Shown here one piece after another: positions 37,636 to 45,477 of a DNA stretch of 64,000 bases. The notes under the pieces are model-generated. The model worked only from the letters and a program-made list of their open reading frames with translations, was not told where the DNA came from and ran no database searches. A program made the translations under genes and the position numbers. This DNA comes from a bacterium. Lineage in GTDB: Bacteria > Zixibacteria > MSB-5A5 > GN15 > FEB-12. Location of the stretch: positions 148,304-212,303 of the forward strand of contig JAHLKV010000004.1 of NCBI GenBank assembly GCA_020444475.1, read 5' to 3'. Positions within the stretch are counted from its first letter, which is position 1, and every line of letters starts with the position of its first letter.

Positions 37636-38112
37636 ATGGACCAGACGATGCTTAACTACTTCATGGGAATCGCACTTCAGGAGGCCGGGGAGGCGTTCGA
37701 GAAGGGCGAGGTGCCGGTCGGGGCCGTGGTGGTGTTCGAGAACCGGCTGATCGGACGGGGGCACAATCTGACGGCGTCGATGCACGACGCGTCGGCGCAC
37801 GCCGAGATGGTGGCGCTGTCGGCGGCCTACTCCCATTTCAACGACTGGCGTCTGGAGAACTGCTGGCTGTTTTCGACTCTGGAGCCGTGCCCGATGTGCG
37901 CCGGGGCGGCGATGCTTTCCCGGATCAATACGATCGTATTTGGAGCGCGGGATCCGAAATTCGGGGCCTGCGGATCGATAATCGATATACCCGCTGAGAC
38001 GAAGTTCAACCACAGTATCGACGTCATCGAGGGTGTCCGCGGGGAGGAAGTGTCCGACCTGATGAAGCTGTTTTTCAGGGAAGTCAGGCAGAAAAAGGAG
38101 CGGATAAACTGA
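37636..38112 (+). CDS. tadA: tRNA-specific adenosine deaminase
   Basis: 158 residues. Zinc site HAEM and PCPMCAGA in LEPCPMCAGAAMLSRI, with catalytic Glu in HAEMVAL. It turns A34 to inosine in tRNA-Arg(ACG). Its stop overlaps the start of the next membrane gene (TGATG), so the three genes here are a tight operon. Confidence 0.93.
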   Translation: MDQTMLNYFMGIALQEAGEAFEKGEVPVGAVVVFENRLIGRGHNLTASMHDASAHAEMVALSAAYSHFNDWRLENCWLFSTLEPCPMCAGAAMLSRINTIVFGARDPKFGACGSIIDIPAETKFNHSIDVIEGVRGEEVSDLMKLFFREVRQKKERIN

Positions 38113-38567
38113 TGACACCGACAGTTCCTGCGAGTAGCTCGCCGCGTACGATAACGATACTGGCGTTCGCCATGCTGGTGTTGGCGCCGATCGTGTATCT
38201 CGTGGTCGCGTCATTCCTGAAGATTGAGACCGAAGTCCAGGCCGGTAATGATGTCTTCCTCTATGCATTGCTGGCGATTGCGGTGGTGTCGCCGGCGATC
38301 CTGCCGGTGATCGGCCGCGTCCAGATGAGCAATTTCAAGAGGTCATCGGCGACCAAGATGACGCCGATGCAGATGCTGGTCACGATGATGATCGTCCGCA
38401 TCGCGTTCGTCGAAGCGGTGTACATCTACGGGCTGGTGGCGTATCTGGTGACGGGTGAGATGATGAACATGCTGTATTTCTATGCGATCGCGATCGCGTG
38501 GAGTTTCGTCTGGTGGCCGACCGAGAGTCGACGCCAGGCATTGCTGGAGAGATTGGAGCGTACGTGA
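38112..38567 (+). CDS. Four-helix membrane protein
   Basis: 151 residues with AAGGAG upstream inside tadA. Hydrophobic helices at about 14-35, 52-70, 92-115 and 122-140, no clear catalytic residues. It overlaps tadA by one base and the next membrane gene by four (GTGA). The pair may form one complex. No known family. Confidence 0.65.
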   Translation: MTPTVPASSSPRTITILAFAMLVLAPIVYLVVASFLKIETEVQAGNDVFLYALLAIAVVSPAILPVIGRVQMSNFKRSSATKMTPMQMLVTMMIVRIAFVEAVYIYGLVAYLVTGEMMNMLYFYAIAIAWSFVWWPTESRRQALLERLERT

Positions 38568-39076
38568 ACAACATATTCGATGAAGACTACGACCTGAGCC
38601 GGATCATTGTCCGGCCGTTGTATTTCGGCATGATGGTGAACATTATCGGGCCGATGCTGCTGCTGGCGCTGTGTTACTACTTGAATAACAGCCAGCAGGT
38701 GGCGAACAAGGTCGGTGAGCTGCGGACGACGTTGTTTTATGTCTTTGCGGCGGGGGCGCTGATCGAGGCGGGAGCGGCGCTGTGGTTGCGGCAGCGGATG
38801 TTTAGGATGCCGATGATCCGTCGACTGGAGACGTTCGAGGAGGATTTCTCGGACGAGCTGTTGAAGCGGAGCCGGATCGTTTTCATGGTGATAGCGTCGA
38901 TCTGCATCTGGGGATTTCTGTTCTTCTTTCTGACCGGGCTGTTTTTGGAAGCGGTGGCGTTTGTGATCCTGTCGTTTATCGTGTTTCAGCTGGTGCGGCC
39001 GCGGTACGGTTCGACGCGGAAGCTGGTGGTGGCGCAGGAGAAGCTGGCACGCTCGGGTGTGTTCATGAGGGAGTAG
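38564..39076 (+). CDS. Membrane protein, coupled to preceding gene
   Basis: 170 residues from GTG 38564, which overlaps the previous stop and has GGAG 5 bases upstream; the frame extends up to 38498 but inside the other gene. Helices near residues 20-40, 50-75, 105-135. The loop between helix 2 and 3 is charged (RRLETFEEDFSDELLKRSRI). Similar helix layout to the gene before, so the two may descend from a duplication or work together. Confidence 0.65.
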   Translation: MNNIFDEDYDLSRIIVRPLYFGMMVNIIGPMLLLALCYYLNNSQQVANKVGELRTTLFYVFAAGALIEAGAALWLRQRMFRMPMIRRLETFEEDFSDELLKRSRIVFMVIASICIWGFLFFFLTGLFLEAVAFVILSFIVFQLVRPRYGSTRKLVVAQEKLARSGVFMRE

Positions 39077-39107
39077 GGGATCGAAGCTACCACCGAACAC
39101 CAGCGAC

Positions 39108-39129
39108 CCCACAGCAAGCTGTGGGCGAC
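39108..39129. repeat. REP-like hairpin
   Basis: CCCACAGCAAGCTGTGGG plus CGAC, the same family as at 18532, 48580 and others. It stands between the membrane gene and the tRNA promoter, with a further weak hairpin related to the GGCGGGT family near 39145-39180. Confidence 0.7.
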
Positions 39130-39224
39130 CACTCAAAATGGCAGAACCGCTTCGACCTTCGGTCTCGGGTTCTGCCCTACCGGGCTGAGAGGACTTCCGG
39201 GCCGACCGGGGTGCGGAAAATTGC

Positions 39225-39252
39225 TTTACATTGGGGGCGGTTTTATTAGATT
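39225..39252 (+). promoter_or_regulatory. Promoter of tRNA-Ser
   Basis: TTTACA and TAGATT at 16-base spacing (TTGCTT with TATTAG at 17 is an overlapping alternative). It lies in the only T-rich stretch before the tRNA; start of RNA would be near 39260, giving about 40 bases of leader. Confidence 0.5.
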
Positions 39253-39299
39253 GTGGCTCTGCCGGTTGGGTTTTCCCGGCCGGCGGTCTCATTGAGATC

Positions 39300-39386
39300 G
39301 GAGAGGTGGCTGAGTGGTCGAAAGCGGCGGTCTCGAAAACCGTTGTACGTGTGAGCGTACCCTGGGTTCGAATCCCAGCCTCTCCG
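39300..39386 (+). tRNA. tRNA-Ser (anticodon CGA)
   Basis: A full cloverleaf: acceptor GGAGAGG with CCTCTCC and discriminator G; D arm around GAGTGG; anticodon stem GCGGT/ACCGT with loop CTCGAAA, so the anticodon is CGA (reads UCG); a long variable arm (TGTACG...CGTACC) as in class II tRNAs; T arm CTGGGTTCGAATCCCAG. CCA is not encoded. This fits a bacterial tRNA-Ser. Confidence 0.95.
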
Positions 39387-39394
39387 CTTTGACC

Positions 39395-39418
39395 GCCCAC
39401 CCGGGACGGGTGGGCTAC
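39395..39418. repeat. REP-like hairpin just after tRNA
   Basis: GCCCACCC/GGGTGGGC with tail CTAC. It starts 9 bases after the tRNA end. As REP elements often do, it sits in a 3' flank, and could also help end transcription, though it lacks a T run. Confidence 0.7.
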
Positions 39419-39546
39419 AGAGGCTGAGCGGGACGGGTGGCTCACGGTGGCTGACCTGATCGTAGGCGTCAAGCGCGCGAGGGGGAGGAGATGACTTCTC
39501 GACAGATTTTCTCCACAATAGAAGTTCAGTGGCGGTTGAGCCGTCG

Positions 39547-39676
39547 CGTCATGCGTTGGCCCCACAGAACGCATGGCACGCTCTGAGAGATTTGGGCCAA
39601 TTGGGACGGACGTATTCAGAAGCCGAACGCACAGGACGGAAGAAGAAACCCACCCAGAGGGTGGGCCACCCGGCCG
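39547..39676. repeat. Accessory-region repeat R1 (about 130 bp)
   Basis: Starts GTCATGCGTTGGCCCCACAG, then the core shared with R2-R5: CTCTGAGAGATT, GGGCCAATTGGGACGGACGT, ATTCAGAAGCCGAACGC, GACGGAAGAAGAAAC, and ends with a REP hairpin CCCACCCAGAGGGTGGG+CCAC. R3 shares the longer left end. A second decayed copy of the GGAAGAAGAAAC part follows near 39690. Other short frames from 39419 to 39786 have no support. Confidence 0.8.
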
Positions 39677-39786
39677 GTGGGGCACCCCGGCGGAAGAAGA
39701 AACCTGTCCGGAGGGTGGGCCGCCCCGGCCCGGAGGGTGGGCCACCCCGGCCGAGACATTCATGGTAGTTAGGAGACGGTGAAAAC

Positions 39787-40185
39787 GTGAACCTAATTCA
39801 TTTTGTCGACGATCCTGTGTCATATAATCGCAGCGATGCATATGTTGCACATATCTCGAGCGTGAAAGGCACGGAACAGCTCATGTCGGCTCTATCTGAG
39901 AAACTGCGCTTCCCCGACTATTTTGGCCGGAATTGGGATGCCTTGGACGAGTGTCTTAGGGATTTTTGGTGGATTGAGAATCGGTCTATCGTATTGGTCC
40001 ACAACGAAATTCCTGACTTAGACAAGAATGCGCTCCTGATCTATATCGAGGTCCTGGTCCGCGCCGTTCTTGATTGGAGGGACGATAGCGACCATGACTT
40101 TGAAGTGGTGTTTCCCGCGAGTGACGAATACCAAGTGAGGCGCTTGATCGACCTAACGGGACGCATTCCCGAAGGCGGGATCTGA
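39787..40185 (+). CDS. Barstar-family ribonuclease inhibitor-like protein
   Basis: 132 residues. The segment LRFPDYFGRNWDALDECLRD is the hallmark of barstar, whose helix 2 and Asp/Glu residues block the barnase active site. Barstar proper is about 90 residues; here there is extra length at both ends. GTG start with AGGAGA upstream. No barnase or other RNase gene lies in the window, so this is an orphan immunity-like gene, sitting between repeats R1 and R2. Confidence 0.82.
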   Translation: MNLIHFVDDPVSYNRSDAYVAHISSVKGTEQLMSALSEKLRFPDYFGRNWDALDECLRDFWWIENRSIVLVHNEIPDLDKNALLIYIEVLVRAVLDWRDDSDHDFEVVFPASDEYQVRRLIDLTGRIPEGGI

Positions 40186-40317
40186 GTTTTGTGGAGTATG
40201 CCCTCCGAAATGAAGGTATCTGGTTCGATATCTACTCTGTAATGATCGCTTTGTCGCTATATAGGATTCGTCTCGCCATCGGGTTGTAAGATACGTCTGG
40301 AGGGGAGCCACAGAGTT

Positions 40318-40599
40318 TTGTGCAAGTTTGTTACTTCAATTGCAATGATGACGGTTGTCCTCGCATTTGCCTGGGAATCTGTTGAAGGTGGATATATCAG
40401 TATCGCCGGAAGATCCTCTGATTGGACGACATTTCAAGGCAATGTGCTCCGGACCGGTTGGAACGACCACGACAACATCGATCTCGTGATTGGCAAGCAC
40501 TGGACCGTACAGGTGAGTGAGCACTGCTTGGATCAACTTACTGTGGTTGGTTATCGCATCTACGCCGTTGACCGAACGGATGCGGGTGGCCCGCTCTGA
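40318..40599 (+). CDS. Truncated PQQ-like propeller protein, family A copy 1
   Basis: 93 residues from TTG 40318 (AGGGGAG upstream). Signal-like helix then DWTTFQGNVLRTGWNDHD, the entry motif of PQQ/BamB-type beta-propellers, and one blade (KHWTVQVSEH... VVGYRIYAVDRTDAGGPL), where it stops. True members run for 350 residues or more. The last 23 codons and the next 100 bases are identical in copies 2 and 3, while the earlier part differs. Likely a truncated gene whose end was replaced or carried by repeat R2; function as a short exported protein is possible but unproved. Confidence 0.55.
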   Translation: MCKFVTSIAMMTVVLAFAWESVEGGYISIAGRSSDWTTFQGNVLRTGWNDHDNIDLVIGKHWTVQVSEHCLDQLTVVGYRIYAVDRTDAGGPL

Positions 40600-40682
40600 G
40601 AGATTCGGGCCAATTGGGACGGACGTATTCAGAAGCCGAAACGCACAGACGGAAGAAGAAACCCACCCAAAGGGTGGGCCAC
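40531..40682. repeat. Accessory-region repeat R2
   Basis: Identical with R4 and R5 from GATCAACTTACTGTGG through GGACGTATTC AGAAGCCGAA, then with small differences to the REP hairpin CCCACCCAAAGGGTGGG+CCAC (40662-40682). It covers the final codons of family A copy 1. Sequence 40683-40880 after it has no gene I can support. Confidence 0.82.
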
Positions 40683-40880
40683 CCCAGCGTCTGGCAAGGC
40701 CTTCCGGACTACTCGAGAATCTCACGTTCCGCGGAAAGTTTGCCGAATGATCCCTTTGACATATTGCTAATCAACATGGGTTATGATGACTACGTTATCG
40801 ACAACAACAATGCACACTATGATTACTTCTGGCTTTCCTGGTAATTTGCCTTTAGGACCGCGTCGCTTGGAGACCAGTCT

Positions 40881-41567
40881 ATGAACACTCTGCAAATCGG
40901 CATTGTTCTCTTGATGTGTTGCTACGCCATTGCTTGTGGTGCAAGTGACTCTACCATCGTCCAGCGTTTTGAGCTTGGTCCAAGGGTCCTGACAGTGACG
41001 GACTTAACCGAACCGTCTCCCTTCGGGGGGGATCGACGAGTAATTGCCGTCGCGGATACTCTCAAGACCGAGGCGACTACTACGGAAGTGATGGAGATCC
41101 CGGAGTATCTCAACGTGGTATCGATAGAGCCGATCGACACTTCTCTTGCTATGATCGTACTCCGTCAGGGTAACGGAGCGGACCATCCGTTTGTCGTCTT
41201 TCCGCTCGAACCACGAGTGGGGCAATTGGATTTCCCCGGCTGGTGGGTTGCAGACTGGTGTTACGCCAGCGCCGACACGCTGTCGAACAGCGACTGCCTT
41301 GTTGAGATTGTCGAGCTGAAGTCCGACATGAGGGACCATGTACTAGTAATTGGGGATACCGCCAAGTTGTACTGGGTCTACAATGTCTACTTCTGCGACG
41401 CCGGTACATTGGAGGCAGAATTTGAAGATTCTTTGACACTGAAGGTTAGTTACGGCTGGGTTGGCTCCACTCAACTATACGAGTTCTCGATTTCCTTGGG
41501 GCGGTTCTTAGGTGATCAGATCGCGGTGCGAGCAGTTGGCTTATCCGACCGGAGCTTGGAGAAGTAG
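40881..41567 (+). CDS. Secreted protein, family B copy 1
   Basis: 228 residues with signal peptide MNTLQIGIVLLMCCYAIACG. A paralogue lies at 45957 (about half of the residues are alike): shared blocks include VLTVTDLTEPSPFGG versus VLTVTDYTEPTAFGG, PRVGQLDFP, VYFCDA, and the end AVGL-x-DRS-x-EK. The mature part looks beta-rich, with three or four Cys. No family recognised. It stands between repeats R2 and R3. Following the stop, about 125 bases (to about 41692) are also alike between the two copies. Confidence 0.65.
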   Translation: MNTLQIGIVLLMCCYAIACGASDSTIVQRFELGPRVLTVTDLTEPSPFGGDRRVIAVADTLKTEATTTEVMEIPEYLNVVSIEPIDTSLAMIVLRQGNGADHPFVVFPLEPRVGQLDFPGWWVADWCYASADTLSNSDCLVEIVELKSDMRDHVLVIGDTAKLYWVYNVYFCDAGTLEAEFEDSLTLKVSYGWVGSTQLYEFSISLGRFLGDQIAVRAVGLSDRSLEK

Positions 41568-41692
41568 CGAAGCGTTTGATACCATCTCCAGTCCGGTACG
41601 GGATTCGCGACCGACCCCAGGGGTATCATCTGAGAGGATGAGTTGTGTCGTCAAGTATGCAGTCGGCCGCGCATGCCTGTGACACAAGGACT

Positions 41693-41820
41693 GCGTCATG
41701 CGTTGGCCCCACAGAACCCATGGCACGCTCTGAGAGATTCGGGCCAAGTGGGACGGACGTATTCAGAAGCCGAACGCACAGGACGGAAGAAGAAACCCAC
41801 CCAAAGGGTGGGCCACCCGG
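41693..41820. repeat. Accessory-region repeat R3
   Basis: Same long form as R1 (GTCATGCGTTGGCCCCACAG first), then the common core and the REP hairpin CCCACCCAAAGGGTGGG+CCAC at 41796-41816. Sequence 41821-42074 after it has no recognised gene. Confidence 0.8.
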
Positions 41821-42074
41821 CCTTCGGGAGTTCGATGTGCACGTACCTTCCTACAGTCGGCGGGTCCGCAGTTGGGTCAACGTCATGACGCCAGATGTAA
41901 TGGTGAAGGGGGGGACCATTCATCAGCAGTACTTGATGAGATGTCCGTACTCTGAGCCGTACTAGCTGCCTGAGGATCGTCCCAAGTAAGGCATTAAATG
42001 CTGGCTCTGCGCAGTGGTCGTGTAGGGTGGCGTTGAACGGAAGCAGAACTTTGAAGACTATAGGAGGCAGTCCA

Positions 42075-42566
42075 TTGCAACAATCGGCACATGTCGAATC
42101 GAGATGGATAGGAGCGCTCGCTCTGGCGCTTTCAGCGTTGATGTTCCTCGGTGCTGTCTGTGAGACCATTCCGACCTCGGAGAGAATAGAGACTGACGAG
42201 GTATACGGAGTATGGGGGGCGAACTTCAATTCCGGGATCATGGATGAGATTACCATCCTTTCCGATGGTCGATATGTTCGTGATTACGTCTCATTTGACT
42301 CAGTCGGCTGGAGTGATACGGGTCGTTATCGCTTGCAGTACGGTAACAGTCACGGATTTATCGACTCGACGTTTCTCCGTATCTTGTTTTCGGACTATCG
42401 GGAGAGATACCCCACCAGGCCGGGGGGCGACGGCCTACCGTACTTCGGGGAAGATGCAATCGTAGATTCCTCGTTGGTCGCCTGTTTTCTCTCCTTTCAC
42501 AAGCTGAATGGTCACCTGAGGTTACTGCGCGGTAGCTACTATGATCCTGGTTATTCGAAACATTGA
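42075..42566 (+). CDS. Exported lipocalin-like small protein
   Basis: 163 residues from TTG 42075, favoured over the in-frame GTG at 42027 because AGGAGG lies 7 bases ahead. One hydrophobic helix (WIGALALALSALMFLGAVC) is a signal or anchor; the Cys following it is not in a strict lipobox. The next part (EVYGVWGANF, DEITILSDGRYVRDY, DTGRYRL) has the repeated strand pattern of lipocalin-like domains. Function unknown. Confidence 0.58.
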   Translation: MQQSAHVESRWIGALALALSALMFLGAVCETIPTSERIETDEVYGVWGANFNSGIMDEITILSDGRYVRDYVSFDSVGWSDTGRYRLQYGNSHGFIDSTFLRILFSDYRERYPTRPGGDGLPYFGEDAIVDSSLVACFLSFHKLNGHLRLLRGSYYDPGYSKH

Positions 42567-42646
42567 AGTCTGCTCCTATATAGCGAGTCAACGTGAGATC
42601 ATGCCCCCAGAGGTTCAGCAGTGCGTTGCCACAAGGTGTTGCCCTT

Positions 42647-42940
42647 ATGACTAATGCGAGCAGGTACGCCACTTCGCTGTTGTTGGCACTCGTCCCTATT
42701 CTTCTCTCGCTGCAGTCGAATAGCTTTGCTCGTTCACATGTTTCCACGGTGGAGACCTCAGATTGGACAACCTTTCAATGCAATGTGCTTCGGACGGGCT
42801 ATAACGATCGTGACCACATCAATCTGGTGATTGGCAAACACTGGACCGTGCAGGTCAGTAATCATCCTATAGATCAACTTACTGTGGTTGGTTATCGCAT
42901 CTACGCCGTTGACCGAACGGATGCGGGTGGCCCGCTCTGA
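42647..42940 (+). CDS. Truncated PQQ-like propeller protein, family A copy 2
   Basis: 97 residues from ATG 42647 (AAGGTG upstream); the frame is open from 42593. Signal peptide MTNASRYATSLLLALVPILL, then SDWTTFQCNVLRTGYNDRDH and the same ending VVGYRIYAVDRTDAGGPL. Between the fixed motifs it differs from copies 1 and 3 at several residues, so this is an old duplicate with a homogenised 3' end. Confidence 0.55.
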   Translation: MTNASRYATSLLLALVPILLSLQSNSFARSHVSTVETSDWTTFQCNVLRTGYNDRDHINLVIGKHWTVQVSNHPIDQLTVVGYRIYAVDRTDAGGPL

Positions 42941-43026
42941 GAGATTCGGGCCAATTGGGACGGACGTATTCAGAAGCCGAACGCACAGGACGGAAGAAGA
43001 AACGCACCCAGAGGGTGGGCCACCCG
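42872..43026. repeat. Accessory-region repeat R4 with extra hairpin nearby
   Basis: Copy identical with R2 and R5 through the core; its REP hairpin is degenerate (CGCACCCAGAGGGTGGG+CCAC). At 43068-43089 lies another hairpin, CCCACCGCAAGCGGTGGG+GTAC, with the variant foot GTAC. Confidence 0.8.
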
Positions 43027-43143
43027 TCGGATCAAACTGTAAACTACGTACCCGGTTTGTACCCAAGCCCACCGCAAGCGGTGGGGTACCCTATTCCTGA
43101 CACGATCCTGAGACGAAATCGTGAGGAGTTGGCCAAATTGTGA

Positions 43144-43173
43144 AGCGACGCCGCCCGTGAAGGTGGCGTCGCT
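43144..43173. terminator. Stem-loop after the dockerin gene
   Basis: AGCGACGCC pairs with GGCGTCGCT, with further pairing across one mismatch inside. It lies about 30 bases past the stop of the minus-strand dockerin protein. The T run on that strand is poor, so this may be a weak terminator or a processing structure. Confidence 0.5.
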
Positions 43174-43202
43174 CCATTTCGTTCATGAGCTCTCTGCTCC
43201 GA

Positions 43203-44558
43203 TTAAGGCCCTTCGTCACACTCCTGAAGACACGGCTCCGGTATCGGTCCACCCAGGAAGAGAAAATTCACCAAATGAATCAGATCAGAGAGGTCGACAG
43301 CGCAATCGAGATCACCGGTGACGTTGGCCTCCGGCATGCAGACCGGCATCGGTCCGCCCAGGAAGAGATAATTCACCAGATAGATCAGATCGGACAGATC
43401 AACGAGGTCGACCAGATCGTAGTCGGTATTTCCCGTGAAGCCCCAGCAGCACCGGGCCGCCTCCCAATCTGTCAGGGCAAACCAGCCGAGGTAGTAGCCG
43501 TTGATGTCGAAGGCATTGATGTCGTGGAGTGTCTTGGTGGCGCCGGCGGCAATGACGCGGAGTTCATCGCCGAACATGATCGGACCGGCGACGGTCTCGA
43601 AACGGATCAGCTTGTTGAAGTAGAGAACAAATGTCGGTGGCGAGTCGGCGTGAAGCACGACTGTCGTACAGGCGGGCAGGCCGATACTCGGGATGCCTTC
43701 GGTGCCGATCGCGATAAGTCCGCCGTCGGGGATCACCACCTGGCCGACCGGAAACTTATTCTGGTAGACCATCATGGTGACATTGGGATCACCCAGGGCG
43801 TTGAAGTTGGCCAGGACTTCGATGTAGCCGATCTGGTTGAAGGCGCCGATCAGCGACACCCACTGGGTCTCGATCTCTCCGTCTTTGGCCGGGTCTGAAA
43901 CGTGAGCGAGGACATTAAGGCGGAAGCCGGCGCTGTCCTGGTTGAGGTTGATGTTGTCGAGTTTGGTCGCGATAGTGCGGGTCGAGTCACTGACCTGCAG
44001 GCGGATACCGTCGTATCCGCTGCCGCCGACGTTGTTGATTTGCAGCGAGCGTTCGTCCTGGACGACGACGGCCGCATCGCCCAGCGCGTAGGCGGTGTCC
44101 TGTCCGATCGACTCACCCTGACCGTAGACGATCGGAGTCGGCTCACAGCAGGTTGGTACGGGGGTCGGGCAGCCCTGGAAGAGAACGCAGGTCAGCGCGT
44201 AGGCATCGAGCGTGTCGATAATGCAGTCGCCGTTGAGATCGGCTTCCCAGATGCTGTCCGGCGGCGCTCCATCCATGAAAAGCCAGTCGATCAGATAGGT
44301 GAGGTCAGTAATGTTAACGATTCCATCGTTGTTGACGTCGCCGTACGCTTCGCAATCCAGCGCTGACTTGTCGGTGATATAGTGTCCGTCCTGCGTGGTG
44401 AAGTGTGGTCCACGAGCGGCGGGTGGTGGTTCGATTCTTGCCACCTCACTCGATCCGGGCGATCGGTCACTCGCCAGGCCGCTTCCCGTCGCCCCCAGAA
44501 AACAGAATCCGAGCAGAAGCGCGACCGTGGCAAACTTCGTCTGTCTTGATAGTGCCAT
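43203..44558 (-). CDS. Secreted protein with dockerin-like repeats at both ends
   Basis: 451 residues. Signal peptide from TKFATVALLLGFCFLGATG, a good GGAGGGA site ahead. N-terminal dockerin-like pair near residues 65-135 (GDVNNDGIVNITDLTYLIDW, DLNGDCIIDTLDAYALT), a central beta-sandwich of about 230 residues of the cohesin-like style (VQDERSLQINNVGGSGYDGI), and two C-terminal repeats (DLVDLSDLIYLVNYLFLGGP, DLSDLIHLVNFLFLGGPIPE). The central part together with dockerins suggests calcium-dependent assembly on the cell surface; binding partner not known. It is antisense to its neighbours. Confidence 0.75.
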   Translation of the reverse strand: MALSRQTKFATVALLLGFCFLGATGSGLASDRSPGSSEVARIEPPPAARGPHFTTQDGHYITDKSALDCEAYGDVNNDGIVNITDLTYLIDWLFMDGAPPDSIWEADLNGDCIIDTLDAYALTCVLFQGCPTPVPTCCEPTPIVYGQGESIGQDTAYALGDAAVVVQDERSLQINNVGGSGYDGIRLQVSDSTRTIATKLDNINLNQDSAGFRLNVLAHVSDPAKDGEIETQWVSLIGAFNQIGYIEVLANFNALGDPNVTMMVYQNKFPVGQVVIPDGGLIAIGTEGIPSIGLPACTTVVLHADSPPTFVLYFNKLIRFETVAGPIMFGDELRVIAAGATKTLHDINAFDINGYYLGWFALTDWEAARCCWGFTGNTDYDLVDLVDLSDLIYLVNYLFLGGPMPVCMPEANVTGDLDCAVDLSDLIHLVNFLFLGGPIPEPCLQECDEGP

Positions 44559-45139
44559 TCCAACTCCCTCCGGTATGACATTCCATGTGCAATCGTGCTG
44601 TGTGGTGTGCCCCTCACAGCGCGACGGTTTCGTATTGAGTTTGCAGTCTGGAAATGAAAGACATTACACCGCGCCATGCGGTGGCCCCTGGCCAACTGAT
44701 GAGATAATGTCTTGAAGAGAGTGACAGAGCCAATCGGACGGCCTCGTCCAGCAAATCGAGGCTTGCTTAAGGATAGCGACGGTGGTCCGGTTTTGCAAGA
44801 AGAAAGGTCGCGTGTGACGTTGGGTAATGCGTGGAGAGCATACGCCGCGTCAGTCCTGTACGTGGCCCTTACTGCTTCACAGGTTTCTCGATTTCGAGTG
44901 TCCTGAAATCGTCGGAGCAATTGACAGATAGTGGCGAGGTGGGTCGTGTCCCGACCGTGTTGACCCGGCTGAGAGCGCTGGGCGCGCTGGGGGGAGATGA
45001 TGGTTTCTCGAGACATACATTCGGAATTCCTTTACAATCGATGGATCCCATAGCAAGCCAGGGGCAAGCCAAGTCTGTCCCATGTCGCAAGGAACCCATA
45101 GCAAGCTATGGGCGAGCCCGATCAGGCGCCGAACGATTG
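44559..45139. other. Intergenic region with decayed REP copies
   Basis: No convincing gene in about 580 bases; short frames show no known family. It contains two related hairpins, an incomplete CCCATAGCAAGCC at 45048 and a full CCCATAGCAAGCTATGGG at 45095-45112, the second followed by CGAG. Confidence 0.5.
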
Positions 45140-45168
45140 TTGACTTCATGGTCCTGTTTTGTTATCAT
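45140..45168 (+). promoter_or_regulatory. Strong sigma-70 type promoter
   Basis: TTGACT and TATCAT with an exact 17-base spacer, the best promoter match seen in the window. Transcription would begin near 45176 and run through a 31-codon gene into a strong terminator, about 285 bases in all. Confidence 0.72.
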
Positions 45169-45293
45169 CAAGTGTACACCAGTGATATAGTTCCCCACGG
45201 CATAAAAGACGGCAAGGGCGCATAGGCGCGCTGTATATCTGTGCATGCCTCGGCGTTTCGAGGTTGCGCGTCACTTCTTGCAGGAGGTGCAGT

Positions 45294-45389
45294 ATGTTTG
45301 CAGCGATTCATGCCTGGCTTTGTTTGCTTTTTGGAGGTCAGCTGACTCCATTCCTGGAGTGGTTGCACCGAATCTTTGGCTGGGGTTGA
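45294..45389 (+). CDS. 31-residue hydrophobic peptide
   Basis: ATG 45294 has AGGAGGTGC directly ahead, one of the strongest ribosome sites here. The peptide starts MFAAIHAWLCLLFGGQLT and has four Trp, three Phe and few charges; it could form a membrane helix or an amphipathic pair around GGQLTP. It lies in its own unit between a strong promoter and a terminator. A 118-base leader holds the hairpin CCTCG/CGAGG at 45248-45263. GGTGCA in the ribosome site can pair with TGCACC at 45364-45369 within the gene, a possible control. Not a family I know; a toxin-like small membrane peptide or a structured RNA with an incidental frame are both open. Confidence 0.5.
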   Translation: MFAAIHAWLCLLFGGQLTPFLEWLHRIFGWG

Positions 45390-45423
45390 GCCAATTCACC
45401 GCCAGGTGAATCACTTGATTGTC

Positions 45424-45460
45424 GCCCCCCGATGGCACGATTCTTCGGGGGGCTTTTCTA
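45424..45460 (+). terminator. Strong intrinsic terminator of the small-peptide unit
   Basis: GCCCCCCGA (45424-45432) pairs perfectly with TCGGGGGGC (45445-45453), followed by TTTTCT. It is 34 bases after the peptide stop. A smaller hairpin TTCACC/GGTGAA at 45396-45411 comes before it. Confidence 0.88.
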
Positions 45461-45477
45461 TGCCAGGTGGCAGTGAT

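Noticed and set aside
39529..39768. Small genes encoded by the repeats (products such as ...SERFGPIGTDVFRSR...)
   Set aside because: They appear in shifted frames in every repeat copy and consist of repeat DNA only; no ribosome sites.
42593..42940. Family A genes as type I or II toxins because of small size and repetition
   Set aside because: The DWTTFQxNxLRTG entry motif and the blade pattern identify them as truncated propeller proteins; a signal peptide also argues against an intracellular toxin.
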